Source: Caldifarciminota bacterium (GTDB lineage: Bacteria > Hydrothermota > Hydrothermia > B15-G9). Taken from it: DNA of 36,306 nucleotides. This document shows, piece after piece, positions 8,069 through 14,870 of the stretch. The stretch spans positions 1-36,306 of the forward strand of contig WGAI01000012.1 of assembly GCA_015489175.1 (NCBI GenBank), read 5' to 3'. Positions within the stretch are counted from its first letter, which is position 1. Each line of letters begins with the position of its first letter. Both the position numbers and the translations under genes were made by a program. The notes below the pieces were generated by a model, which was given only the letters and a program-made list of their open reading frames with translations, was not told the origin of the DNA and made no database searches.

Positions 8069-9043
8069 ATGAAAAGGATAGCAGTATTGACAAGCGGCGG
8101 AGATGCGCCGGGGATGAACGCAGCCATCAGGGCTGTTACGAGGACAGCCATATCCGAAGGCCTGGAAGTGTTTGGCGTAATCAAGGGATATAAGGGGTTG
8201 ATAGAAAACAAATTCCAGAAACTTGACCTGCGAGATGTCGGCGGAATTATAGAGCGAGGCGGAACCATATTGATGACTGCGCGCGAGCCGAGATTCCTCG
8301 AGCGTGAATGGCGAGAAAAAGCATACGAGAACCTGCGCAAGAACGAGATCGACGGGATGGTTGTTATCGGTGGAAACGGTTCATACCGTGGCGCTTACGA
8401 TTTCTACAACGATTTTGGATTCCCGGTTGTTGGGGTGCCTGCTACGATCGACAACGACATTTCCGGGAGCGATTACGCCATTGGTTTTGACACGGCGGTG
8501 AACAACGCAGTGAACGCCATTGACAAAATTCGGGATACGGCATCTGCATTTGAACGCGTGTTCATAGTCGAGGTGATGGGACGGCGGGCTGGTTTTATAG
8601 CACTCCATGTCGGCATAGCGACCGGGGCCGAGATCGTCCTCATTCCCGAGGTGGAACATCCGATCGAGAAACTGGCAAACGATGTGATCGAGGCCAAGAA
8701 GAAGGGTAAGAAACATGTCCTGATCGTTGTGGCCGAAGGCGTTGCCAGCGGCAGCTCGGTTGGCGACATCCTTTTGAAACGGCTTGAACCTCACGGCTAC
8801 ACTGACATTAGGGTCACGGTTCTTGGATACATCCAGCGAGGAGGCAGTCCGACAGCCACTGACAGGATGATGGCATCGAGGATGGGCGCAGAGGCCGTTT
8901 ATGCCCTTCTCAGAGGCGAGGCCGGCGTCATGGTCGTGCTATCGGGCAAGTCGATAAAAACTGAACCTCTTGATATTGCAATAAATAAGCCCAAGAAAAT
9001 CGATAAAAAGCTTTACGACCTTGCCTGGAAACTGTCTCTATAA
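8069..9043 (+). CDS. pfkA: ATP-dependent 6-phosphofructokinase
   Basis: This 324-residue glycolytic enzyme phosphorylates fructose 6-phosphate. Key segments are TSGGDAPGMNAAIRA (8-22), IGGNGS (100-105), PATIDND (124-130, catalytic Asp128), the EVMGR substrate motif and GYIQRGGSPTATDR. Gly104 and the small residue before TIDND (Ala rather than Lys) argue for ATP rather than pyrophosphate as phosphoryl donor. Residue 103 is Asn where the common bacterial form has Asp in GGDGS, a position that contacts Mg-ATP. There is little ribosome site before the ATG. It follows coaD by 24 bases and may share its transcript. Confidence 0.92.
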   Translation: MKRIAVLTSGGDAPGMNAAIRAVTRTAISEGLEVFGVIKGYKGLIENKFQKLDLRDVGGIIERGGTILMTAREPRFLEREWREKAYENLRKNEIDGMVVIGGNGSYRGAYDFYNDFGFPVVGVPATIDNDISGSDYAIGFDTAVNNAVNAIDKIRDTASAFERVFIVEVMGRRAGFIALHVGIATGAEIVLIPEVEHPIEKLANDVIEAKKKGKKHVLIVVAEGVASGSSVGDILLKRLEPHGYTDIRVTVLGYIQRGGSPTATDRMMASRMGAEAVYALLRGEAGVMVVLSGKSIKTEPLDIAINKPKKIDKKLYDLAWKLSL

Positions 9044-9069
9044 ATTGAGATTTGGTCTCAATTTATAGA
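9037..9069 (+). repeat. Perfect 14-bp hairpin overlapping the pfkA stop codon
   Basis: Arms 9037-9050 and 9056-9069 are perfectly complementary around a TTTGG loop and include the pfkA stop codon (9041-9043). The stem is AT-rich and no T tract follows, so it may stabilise the 3' end or help termination rather than act as a classic terminator. Confidence 0.6.
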
Positions 9070-9093
9070 TGAATTGGGCGTTGATTTGCTGAA

Positions 9094-9122
9094 TTGACAA
9101 GCGATTTCAAAATGATTATCAT
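9094..9122 (+). promoter_or_regulatory. Promoter of the Roadblock gene
   Basis: A consensus TTGACA (9094-9099) is followed after exactly 17 bases by TATCAT (9117-9122), one base off TATAAT. The start codon at 9152 is 29 bases further. It is one of the best sigma-70-like promoters in the window, and it is overlapped by a palindrome. Confidence 0.65.
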
Positions 9123-9126
9123 TTTG
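9108..9126 (+). promoter_or_regulatory. Fur-like palindromic operator
   Basis: The sequence CAAAATGATTATCATTTTG is a near-perfect inverted repeat centred on the promoter -10 element. It matches the classic 19-base Fur box at 14 of 19 positions, including the core ATGAT-ATCAT. A Fur, Zur or PerR-family repressor bound here would block RNA polymerase. No such repressor gene lies in the window. Confidence 0.5.
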
Positions 9127-9151
9127 GAAAAATCAAACAGGAGGTATGGAG

Positions 9152-9508
9152 ATGCCAACGCTTGAGGAAAAAGTTATGAAAATAGTTGATACCCTTGGGA
9201 CATTGAGGGATGTGCGCGGTATTGCCGTGGCCAACACCGATGGATTTGTTATAGCTTCCAAATTCTTCGCCGGCAATGTTCCAGAGGAGAAGTTCGCCGG
9301 CATGGTCTCAGAGTCCGTGTCCTACTACAAAAAGATCCTTTCTGAAGTAGGTGCCGGGCACATCAAATCGGCGATAGTGGAAGGGGAGGATGGCAAGATA
9401 GCTCTGATCGTGGTTGGCGATTTTATCGTCATCATATTGGGTGGCCCGGAGCTGAACCTTGGACTTGCGAGGTCAACTCTTCAAGAGGTCACTAAGGAAC
9501 TGGCTTAA
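9152..9508 (+). CDS. Roadblock/LC7 domain protein (MglB-like)
   Basis: This 118-residue protein is a single Roadblock/LC7 domain, the fold of MglB and of dynein light chain 7. It shows a helix, the strand VRGIAVANTDGFVIAS, a long helix, then strands KSAIVEGEDGKIALIVVGD and FIVIILGG, and a last helix. Bacterial members often act as GTPase-activating partners of small Ras-like GTPases (MglA) in polarity, motility or signalling. No GTPase gene is in the window, so the partner is unknown. AGGAGG at 9139-9144 is seven bases from the ATG at 9152, so this start is preferred to the ATG at 9146, which is only one base away. It has its own promoter, an operator and a following terminator. Confidence 0.82.
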   Translation: MPTLEEKVMKIVDTLGTLRDVRGIAVANTDGFVIASKFFAGNVPEEKFAGMVSESVSYYKKILSEVGAGHIKSAIVEGEDGKIALIVVGDFIVIILGGPELNLGLARSTLQEVTKELA

Positions 9509-9515
9509 ACTAACG

Positions 9516-9560
9516 GATGTTCCCCTGTCTTCGTTAGGGGATAGGGGAACATCATTGTTT
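9516..9560 (+). terminator. Rho-independent terminator after the Roadblock gene
   Basis: Perfect 11-base arms GATGTTCCCCT (9516-9526) and AGGGGAACATC (9543-9553) are followed by ATTGTTTT. It sits just after the Roadblock stop. It ends only 12 bases before the ATG of the next gene, leaving no room for an ordinary ribosome site there, so it may also act as an attenuator. Confidence 0.75.
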
Positions 9561-9564
9561 TCCC

Positions 9565-10587
9565 ATGGATGAATGGAAGGTGTTATACATAGGTAGAGAG
9601 GAGAAGTTGCCGGGATGGTTGTATAGGCTTGTAAGCCACTCGGCTGAATGTGAGTGTGTTGATACGATCGAGAGCGGCATTGAGAAGTTGCGCAACCGTA
9701 AATATGATCTCCTCATAATAGGTCTCGAACGGTTCCACGATGCTGTCAAGCAACGCATTCGGGAGGTCGCAAAGGAAACCAACCCGGAAATAGATATAAT
9801 CTATACCAAGCACCTTTCGAGTACATTCGCACCGATAGGATTTTACTGTAACGCCGCTCGCCTTGAAGAGATGGTCAAAAACTCCCGTTTTTGGGGGGTC
9901 TCCGAATCTCACGATTTCCTTTCCCTTATTGAAGGCATCGGAGTCATATCGCACTCCGCTGCCCTGACAATAATATCCGGCGATTTTACTGGTGTGGTTT
10001 ATTTCAAAGAAGGGAAAATACTTCATGCTCAGGCTGGAGATGCAAAAGGTCGAGAGGCATTTTCCATGATGCTCTCGTGGAAAGGTGGCATCTACTTCGT
10101 TGAGGAGGGAATTGAACCGCCAGAGATCACAATCGATGCGCCTGTTGATTCGCTTCTGCTTGGAATAATCAGTCAGATGGAGGAGACTAAGAACTCTTAC
10201 GCTCAGTTTATCAAAATTCTGTTGATGGAGCTGCCCGGAGATGTCCATTGGGGCGCTGTGATAACAAACGGTAAAGTAATGGGTGCACTTGGCGAAGGCC
10301 CCAAAGGCCCTATACTCGGTTTCCTCAATCAGATTTCCCAAAAGGTTGAGTGGATTATAGGAAAGCTGAACCATATAAACATCGAATTTGATAACTGCTG
10401 GGTGACATTGAGACGGTTATCCGAAAATTCATTTGTTGTTGTTTCATTTAAAGGTAACCCTTACATAGTCGATTATGCCCTTCAGAAGAACCTCGAGAAA
10501 TACGGTGTCTATGCTATTAAGGAGATAGAGAAAAAGGAATTATCCCCAATGGAATTTTCTTTTGAGGAGTTCGAAGAATCGGGGTGA
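9565..10587 (+). CDS. Receiver-like + DUF4388 (PATAN) + Roadblock-like signalling protein
   Basis: This 340-residue soluble protein appears to have three parts. Residues 1-105 look like a receiver fold (KVLYIG, YDLLIIGL), but the usual phosphorylated Asp is absent (Gly53 at the expected place). Residues 117-185 match DUF4388/PATAN in pattern, with SGDFTGVVYFKEGKILHAQA and the late GGIYFVEEG. Residues 222-318 resemble a Roadblock domain (WGAVITNGKVMGALGEG, then strands around NSFVVVSFKG). DUF4388 occurs in bacterial signalling and gliding proteins. The location after a separate Roadblock protein suggests one signalling module, perhaps a heterodimer. The start has no ribosome site because a terminator hairpin precedes it. 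The 3' end overlaps convergent nadK by 48 bases. Domain assignment is by eye. Confidence 0.7.
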   Translation: MDEWKVLYIGREEKLPGWLYRLVSHSAECECVDTIESGIEKLRNRKYDLLIIGLERFHDAVKQRIREVAKETNPEIDIIYTKHLSSTFAPIGFYCNAARLEEMVKNSRFWGVSESHDFLSLIEGIGVISHSAALTIISGDFTGVVYFKEGKILHAQAGDAKGREAFSMMLSWKGGIYFVEEGIEPPEITIDAPVDSLLLGIISQMEETKNSYAQFIKILLMELPGDVHWGAVITNGKVMGALGEGPKGPILGFLNQISQKVEWIIGKLNHINIEFDNCWVTLRRLSENSFVVVSFKGNPYIVDYALQKNLEKYGVYAIKEIEKKELSPMEFSFEEFEESG

Positions 10588-11373
10588 GTCGTCGAATTTC
10601 ACTATCGATATGTTGGACGGACTCGCCCAAAATGTTATAGTCTCGCCATTTGCGATATTTTCCTCATCCTGACCATCAGCGGAAAGCAATATTTTTCCCC
10701 CTCTTGATCTCACTGTAATGAAGATTTTGCAGTCAATAGGGAGGACGAAGGGCCGTAATGTCAATGTGTGGGCACATATAGGCGTGACGATGAGCGCATC
10801 CATTTGGGGGTGAATTATCGGGCCGCCGGCGGCAAGGTTGTATGCAGTTGAGCCCGTTGGAGATGCCACCATTATACCGTCTGCACGCAGCCTCGCAAGC
10901 GAAAGCTGATGGGCACTGATCTCTATCTCGAGTATTCGGGCAGCCCCTGTTGCTATGATCGCTATCTCGTTCAGTCCCATGAACTGACGTCCGTTGCTCC
11001 TTTGGGCCACTACGCGCATCCTTTTCTCAATGGTGAAATCCCCGTTTCTCAATCTCTCAAGAACGGATGGGATTTCGGATGGTTTGAATATGGTAAGGAA
11101 ACCAACTCGACCGATGTTTATGCCGACCAACGGTTTCCCACATGAATAACGGGCCGCTCTCAAAAATGTGCCATCTCCTCCAATAACGATTATGATGTCA
11201 CTTTCTGAGCCTATCTGTTCCATTGGGATAAATCGGAAATTGGCAGGCGATAAAAGAAAGCTGGCGAGGCTTTGCTCGAAAACCGCCTCGCCAGCTCGGA
11301 GATTCTCTTCAAGAAATCTAATAACAGATGCAACTTCTGGCTTGAGTGGATTGGCAATAACGCCGAGAACCAC
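10540..11373 (-). CDS. nadK: NAD kinase
   Basis: This 277-residue enzyme phosphorylates NAD to NADP. It carries the GGDGT motif (in IIIVIGGDGTFLRAARY), the NIGRVGFLT segment and the conserved SPTGSTAYNLAAGGPIIHP, which binds NAD. The length is normal. It is the last gene of the minus-strand secD-secF-nadK run, three bases after secF, which suggests co-transcription. Its 3' end overlaps the end of the DUF4388 protein gene on the other strand by 48 bases, an unusually long tail-to-tail overlap. Confidence 0.93.
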   Translation of the reverse strand: MVLGVIANPLKPEVASVIRFLEENLRAGEAVFEQSLASFLLSPANFRFIPMEQIGSESDIIIVIGGDGTFLRAARYSCGKPLVGINIGRVGFLTIFKPSEIPSVLERLRNGDFTIEKRMRVVAQRSNGRQFMGLNEIAIIATGAARILEIEISAHQLSLARLRADGIMVASPTGSTAYNLAAGGPIIHPQMDALIVTPICAHTLTLRPFVLPIDCKIFITVRSRGGKILLSADGQDEENIANGETITFWASPSNISIVKFDDSPRFFELLKRKFHWG

Positions 11374-11376
11374 TAT

Positions 11377-12465
11377 TTACCTTCTTTTCTTTTTCTTCTT
11401 TTTGCCCTTTTTGGACTTTTTGTGTCCCTTGGTTTTGGTAGTTGTTTTCTGTCCCGCAGTTCCGGTTGTGGCACCACCCTGTTCGGCTTTTGCGGACTCC
11501 GTTTTCGCGGTCGCAGTGGATGTTGGAGGCGTGAATTTGGGCTTCGATGTAGCTGTCACAGTGGATTTTTTCAGCTTGCTTCTTTCTCGGTAAGCCTTCC
11601 ATTCAACAACGAGTGCAGCAACGACATAGATCGATGAATATGTTCCGACGATCACGCCTATCGTCAGGGTGAGGGCAAAGTCGAATATCACGGGGCCGCC
11701 AAAGATAAGGATCGAGACCAACACGATAAGCGTTGTGAATGATGTTATGATTGTGCGGGATAGCGTTTCGTTGATGCCGCGGTTGACCATATCTATGAAG
11801 TGGTCGAGTCTGACATTTTTGCCTATGGCGCGCAGCTTTTCGCGAACTCTATCTGAAACCACAATTGAGTCGTTGATCGAGTAACCTACGATTGTCAGGA
11901 GTGCAGCAACTATCTCGATCGTTATCTCTTTTCCAAGTATCGAGAAGATGGTCAGCGTGATGAAGACATCGTGGAACAATGCGAGCACCGAGCCGAGCCC
12001 GAATGCGAAGTCAAACCTGATGGTGATGTAGATAAGCATCAGGATAAGGCCGAGGAGCACGGCATTTATGGCCTTTTTCTTGAGCTCACGTCCGACTTTA
12101 GGACCGACTTTCTCGTTCCTATCCAGCCTTACTTTGACGCCGAGCTGTTTCTCTATTGCCTGGGTGACCTTTGATGCGTCGATGTCCTCTTTGTATTTGA
12201 TCAAAAAGTCCTGCGGGGAGCCAAAATCCTGAATTTCAGCCGAGGCTATGCCGGCCTTTGCAACTGCCTGCCTAATCTGAGCTATGTCAACCTTCTTCTC
12301 AACATGAATCTGGATGAGCGTTCCGCCTGTGAAATCGATGCCATACCTTGGGCCTTTCACAATCATGAAGATTATGCCGATCAGGATGAGTGTTCCTGAG
12401 ATAAGGAACGCGATCCTTCTCTTGCCGATGAAATCGTAATTTGGGTTATCAAAAATTCTGATCAT
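11377..12465 (-). CDS. secF: Protein translocase subunit SecF
   Basis: SecF works with SecD in the inner membrane, using the proton gradient to help pull proteins through SecYEG. The 362-residue product has a first membrane helix, the periplasmic GIDFTGGTLIQI motif, and a cluster of five membrane helices including VGYSINDSIVVSDRVREKL. After the last helix a 70-residue tail rich in Thr, Ala and Lys ends in a run of about 20 mostly basic residues. That tail is not part of the usual SecF core, which ends near residue 290, and is likely to be cytoplasmic. The gene follows secD by 15 bases. Confidence 0.95.
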   Translation of the reverse strand: MIRIFDNPNYDFIGKRRIAFLISGTLILIGIIFMIVKGPRYGIDFTGGTLIQIHVEKKVDIAQIRQAVAKAGIASAEIQDFGSPQDFLIKYKEDIDASKVTQAIEKQLGVKVRLDRNEKVGPKVGRELKKKAINAVLLGLILMLIYITIRFDFAFGLGSVLALFHDVFITLTIFSILGKEITIEIVAALLTIVGYSINDSIVVSDRVREKLRAIGKNVRLDHFIDMVNRGINETLSRTIITSFTTLIVLVSILIFGGPVIFDFALTLTIGVIVGTYSSIYVVAALVVEWKAYRERSKLKKSTVTATSKPKFTPPTSTATAKTESAKAEQGGATTGTAGQKTTTKTKGHKKSKKGKKKKKKRR

Positions 12466-12480
12466 TTTCGCCCCCTTGCA

Positions 12481-14055
12481 TCAAATCTTTATGCCAGTGC
12501 CTTTGATTTTAACGAAGTAATCAAAGATGATTTTAGTGATGAAGACTGCGGTTATGAAGTTGATGATTATACCGAGCGAGAGTGTGGTTCCGAATCCTTT
12601 GATCGGGCCGGTTCCGAGCTTGAACAGCACTATTGCGGCGATCAGCGTCGTGAGGTTTGCGTCGAAGATGGTAATTGTTGCGCGGTGGAAGGCTGCATCG
12701 AGGGCAGTGGATGGAGCTTTACCCGCTCTGAGCTCTTCTCTGATCCTCTCGAATATAAGCACATTGGAGTCAACCGCTATACCTGCGGTGAGTATCAATC
12801 CTGCGAGACCGGGCAGTGTAAGGGTGGCATGAAGGCCGGCAAGTGCAGAGAAAATAAATAGCATTTCAAGCAACAGCGCCACATCTGCGACGATGCCAGA
12901 CATGTTGTAGTAGATTGCCATGAACAAGAGCACAGAGAGCAATCCGATTATCAATGCGATGATGCCTCTGTGAATTGAATCCCTACCGAGGCTCGGTCCA
13001 ACTGTCCTTTCCTCAACGATCTTCACAGGAGCAGGCAGTGCACCTGCGCGAAGCACAATAGCAAGCTCTTTCGCCTCATCGAGGCTCCCAATTCCTGTGA
13101 TTTGAGCCCTGCCGCTCGGAATCCTTTCCCTGATGACAGGTGCTGACTGAACGACATTGTCAAGCACTATGGCAAGGCGTTTGCCAACATTTGCCGCTGT
13201 TACGATAGCGAACTTCCGGGCGCCTTGCCTATTAAGTTCGATCAGAACTATCGGTTTGTTGGCAATTTGTGGGTTCGCGCCGCTGCCTATGGTGTGGCGG
13301 GCATCCTTTATGGCGGCACCGGTTAGCTCAGGTTTCTTCCTAACAAGGTATAGTGGCCTGTATTTCTGGCCTTCTATCTCGACCGATTTGCCCCATAAGA
13401 ACTCATATCCTGACGGGATCACCTTCTGGACTTCAGGCAATTTCAGGATGCTGTCAACTTTGGGCACATCGTCTTCCATGACCACTATGTTTGCCCCTTG
13501 ACTTCTAAGATAGCTCGTGAACGGTCCAATTTCTGTCTCGGTGGTGTCGATTAAGGTGTCGCTTTGCAGCTTTTCTCTCGTTTTCAGGACATTGTCGATA
13601 TTTTTGATAGTTTCCGATATGAGCTTGTCATCAGCTACCAATTTGAACTCCAGCAAAGCTGTTCTACCGATTAGAGATACCGCGCGGTCACGGTCGAGAA
13701 CGCCGGGAAGCTGGACGAGTATGCGGTCATTTTTGAGTTTCTGGATAGTAGGTTCAAACACACCCCACTGGTCAACGCGGTTCCTTATGATCTCGATAGC
13801 CCTGTCAACAGCTTTATCAAGGCTCATGCCTTCAGGGAGCTTGCTTTTATCGACTTCCAGCAAGAGATACATACCTCCCTGAAGATCCAAGCCGAGGTTT
13901 ATAGCGTTTTTCTTGAGCTCAAGGAGCTCAGACCTGGGCATTCTGGCCCTTTCTTCTGGACTCATTGTGTAATAGCGGATAGTCGGAATAAGCGTCCAGA
14001 TAGCGACGACGAGCAGGAGCACTACGATGGCTACACGCCACTTTAAGCTCTTCAC
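12481..14055 (-). CDS. secD: Protein translocase subunit SecD
   Basis: SecD is the larger subunit of the SecDF accessory motor. The 524-residue product has an N-terminal membrane helix, the GLDLQGGMYLLLEVD motif, a periplasmic P1 region, the RTVGPSLGRDSI segment and a bundle of five helices with AGIAVDSNVLIFERIREELR. The gene starts with GTG at 14055, seven bases after AGGAGG. A TATAAT lies about 40 bases upstream of the start. It leads the secD-secF-nadK run. Confidence 0.95.
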   Translation of the reverse strand: MKSLKWRVAIVVLLLVVAIWTLIPTIRYYTMSPEERARMPRSELLELKKNAINLGLDLQGGMYLLLEVDKSKLPEGMSLDKAVDRAIEIIRNRVDQWGVFEPTIQKLKNDRILVQLPGVLDRDRAVSLIGRTALLEFKLVADDKLISETIKNIDNVLKTREKLQSDTLIDTTETEIGPFTSYLRSQGANIVVMEDDVPKVDSILKLPEVQKVIPSGYEFLWGKSVEIEGQKYRPLYLVRKKPELTGAAIKDARHTIGSGANPQIANKPIVLIELNRQGARKFAIVTAANVGKRLAIVLDNVVQSAPVIRERIPSGRAQITGIGSLDEAKELAIVLRAGALPAPVKIVEERTVGPSLGRDSIHRGIIALIIGLLSVLLFMAIYYNMSGIVADVALLLEMLFIFSALAGLHATLTLPGLAGLILTAGIAVDSNVLIFERIREELRAGKAPSTALDAAFHRATITIFDANLTTLIAAIVLFKLGTGPIKGFGTTLSLGIIINFITAVFITKIIFDYFVKIKGTGIKI

Positions 14056-14091
14056 ACGAACGCCTCCTTTTTTCTGTTTCTGGAACCGCCA

Positions 14092-14120
14092 ATTATATTT
14101 CAGGAGCTTGAAAAACGCAA
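14092..14120 (-). promoter_or_regulatory. Likely promoter of secD-secF-nadK
   Basis: On the minus strand a perfect TATAAT (14092-14097) follows a weak TTGCGT (14115-14120) after 17 bases. The secD GTG lies 37 bases downstream of the -10 element. The -35 match is poor, so confidence rests mainly on the -10 element and its place. Confidence 0.45.
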
Positions 14121-14151
14121 TAAATCAAAGGATTTAGCGATGGATAGGTGG

Positions 14152-14244
14152 TTACATCTTCAGCATTTGCACCATCTTGTGTGATAGCTTGACAGCGGTT
14201 CCACAGAGCCGCAACCGCTTGAGCTCTTTTTTCTTGACTGCCAT
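14152..14244 (-). CDS. Possible 30-residue basic small protein
   Basis: A short minus-strand frame codes for a 30-residue peptide with many Lys and Arg residues (begins MAVKKKELKRLRL). AAGGA lies about eight bases upstream of its ATG. It sits in the 230-base gap between secD and the divergent lipoprotein gene. Against it, its start region is taken up by the promoter of the opposite gene, and nothing is known about its conservation. It may be chance. Confidence 0.25.
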   Translation of the reverse strand: MAVKKKELKRLRLCGTAVKLSHKMVQMLKM

Positions 14245-14261
14245 TTTAGCGTCCTTAAAAT
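14234..14261 (+). promoter_or_regulatory. Promoter of the surface-protein operon
   Basis: TTGACT (14234-14239) and TAAAAT (14256-14261) are separated by 16 bases. Transcription would start near 14268, leaving a short leader with an AGGAGGA ribosome site before the ATG at 14286. The whole 14286-21730 run has no gap large enough for another obvious promoter. Confidence 0.55.
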
Positions 14262-14285
14262 AAAGGCACAAATAGGAGGAATAGG

Positions 14286-14861
14286 ATGAATAGAGCATCT
14301 CTAATGCTCACCCTACTCGGGTTCTCTATCCTTCTTATCTATACCGCCTGCGATAAGATAGAGAACCCATCCCCTGGATATATCACCGGTGTTGTAAAAG
14401 CAGCAGTAGTAGATACATCAGGTGATACAACGGTGGCGCCCCTCCCTGGGGCATCTGTGAGAACTATCCCTTATCATGCCTCGGCTGTGACCGACAGTCT
14501 TGGTGAATACACGCTTGAAGTCTTCCCGAGAACCTACCAGGTATATGCTAAGCACGACCCGACCGAACTCGACACCATGATAGACCTGGATCCAGACTCC
14601 GTCCTCTCCACGATCGCTTACATCGACACTGTCGTAAATGACAGCGATACGCTCATAATCACTACTACCGTCGATAGCCTCCTCGATAGCATCTATCATG
14701 TAGAGACTGTTACCTACGATTCAACCATCTCAGATGAGTATGATGTTCAGGAAGGTCAGACAGTTACAGTCCCGGATCTCGTTCTACCAGCTCAGCTCTC
14801 ATATGCCGATTCTCTTATCATAAAAATTGACACAGTTAGCGTTGATACCACAAGGCCATAG
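14286..14861 (+). CDS. Lipoprotein with carboxypeptidase-regulatory-like domain
   Basis: The 191-residue product has a signal peptide and a candidate lipobox (IYTAC, Cys22; the Tyr in the lipobox is unusual). Residues 30-85 look like a carboxypeptidase D regulatory-like beta-sandwich (ITGVVKA, then PLPGASVRT, AVTDSLGEYTLEV, YQVYA), a domain common in Bacteroidota-like surface proteins. The rest is rich in Asp, Thr and Ser with repeated DTV and DSL patterns. It is probably an outer-membrane lipoprotein acting with the TonB-dependent receptor encoded nine bases downstream. The start of the coding region contains two strong inverted repeats at RNA level. The ligand is unknown. Confidence 0.75.
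   Translation: MNRASLMLTLLGFSILLIYTACDKIENPSPGYITGVVKAAVVDTSGDTTVAPLPGASVRTIPYHASAVTDSLGEYTLEVFPRTYQVYAKHDPTELDTMIDLDPDSVLSTIAYIDTVVNDSDTLIITTTVDSLLDSIYHVETVTYDSTISDEYDVQEGQTVTVPDLVLPAQLSYADSLIIKIDTVSVDTTRP
14293..14368 (+). repeat. Tandem inverted repeats inside the lipoprotein signal-peptide codons
   Basis: A first hairpin pairs GAGCAT (14293-14298) with ATGCTC (14304-14309). A second pairs GGGTTCTCTATC (14319-14330) with GATAGAGAACCC (14357-14368), with nested CTTATC (14334-14339) and GATAAG (14352-14357) in its loop. All arms are perfect. They lie 7-82 bases after the ATG, within coding sequence. Confidence 0.6.
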
Positions 14862-14870
14862 GAGGGTGCT

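Noticed and set aside
9583-10374. Minus-strand open frame of 263 codons
   Set aside because: It is antisense to the DUF4388 protein gene, and its product has no signal, domain or plausible start context.
14056-14285. tRNA or structured RNA gene in the secD upstream gap
   Set aside because: No cloverleaf or TPsiC-like arm was found; the gap is explained by two promoters and perhaps a tiny open frame.
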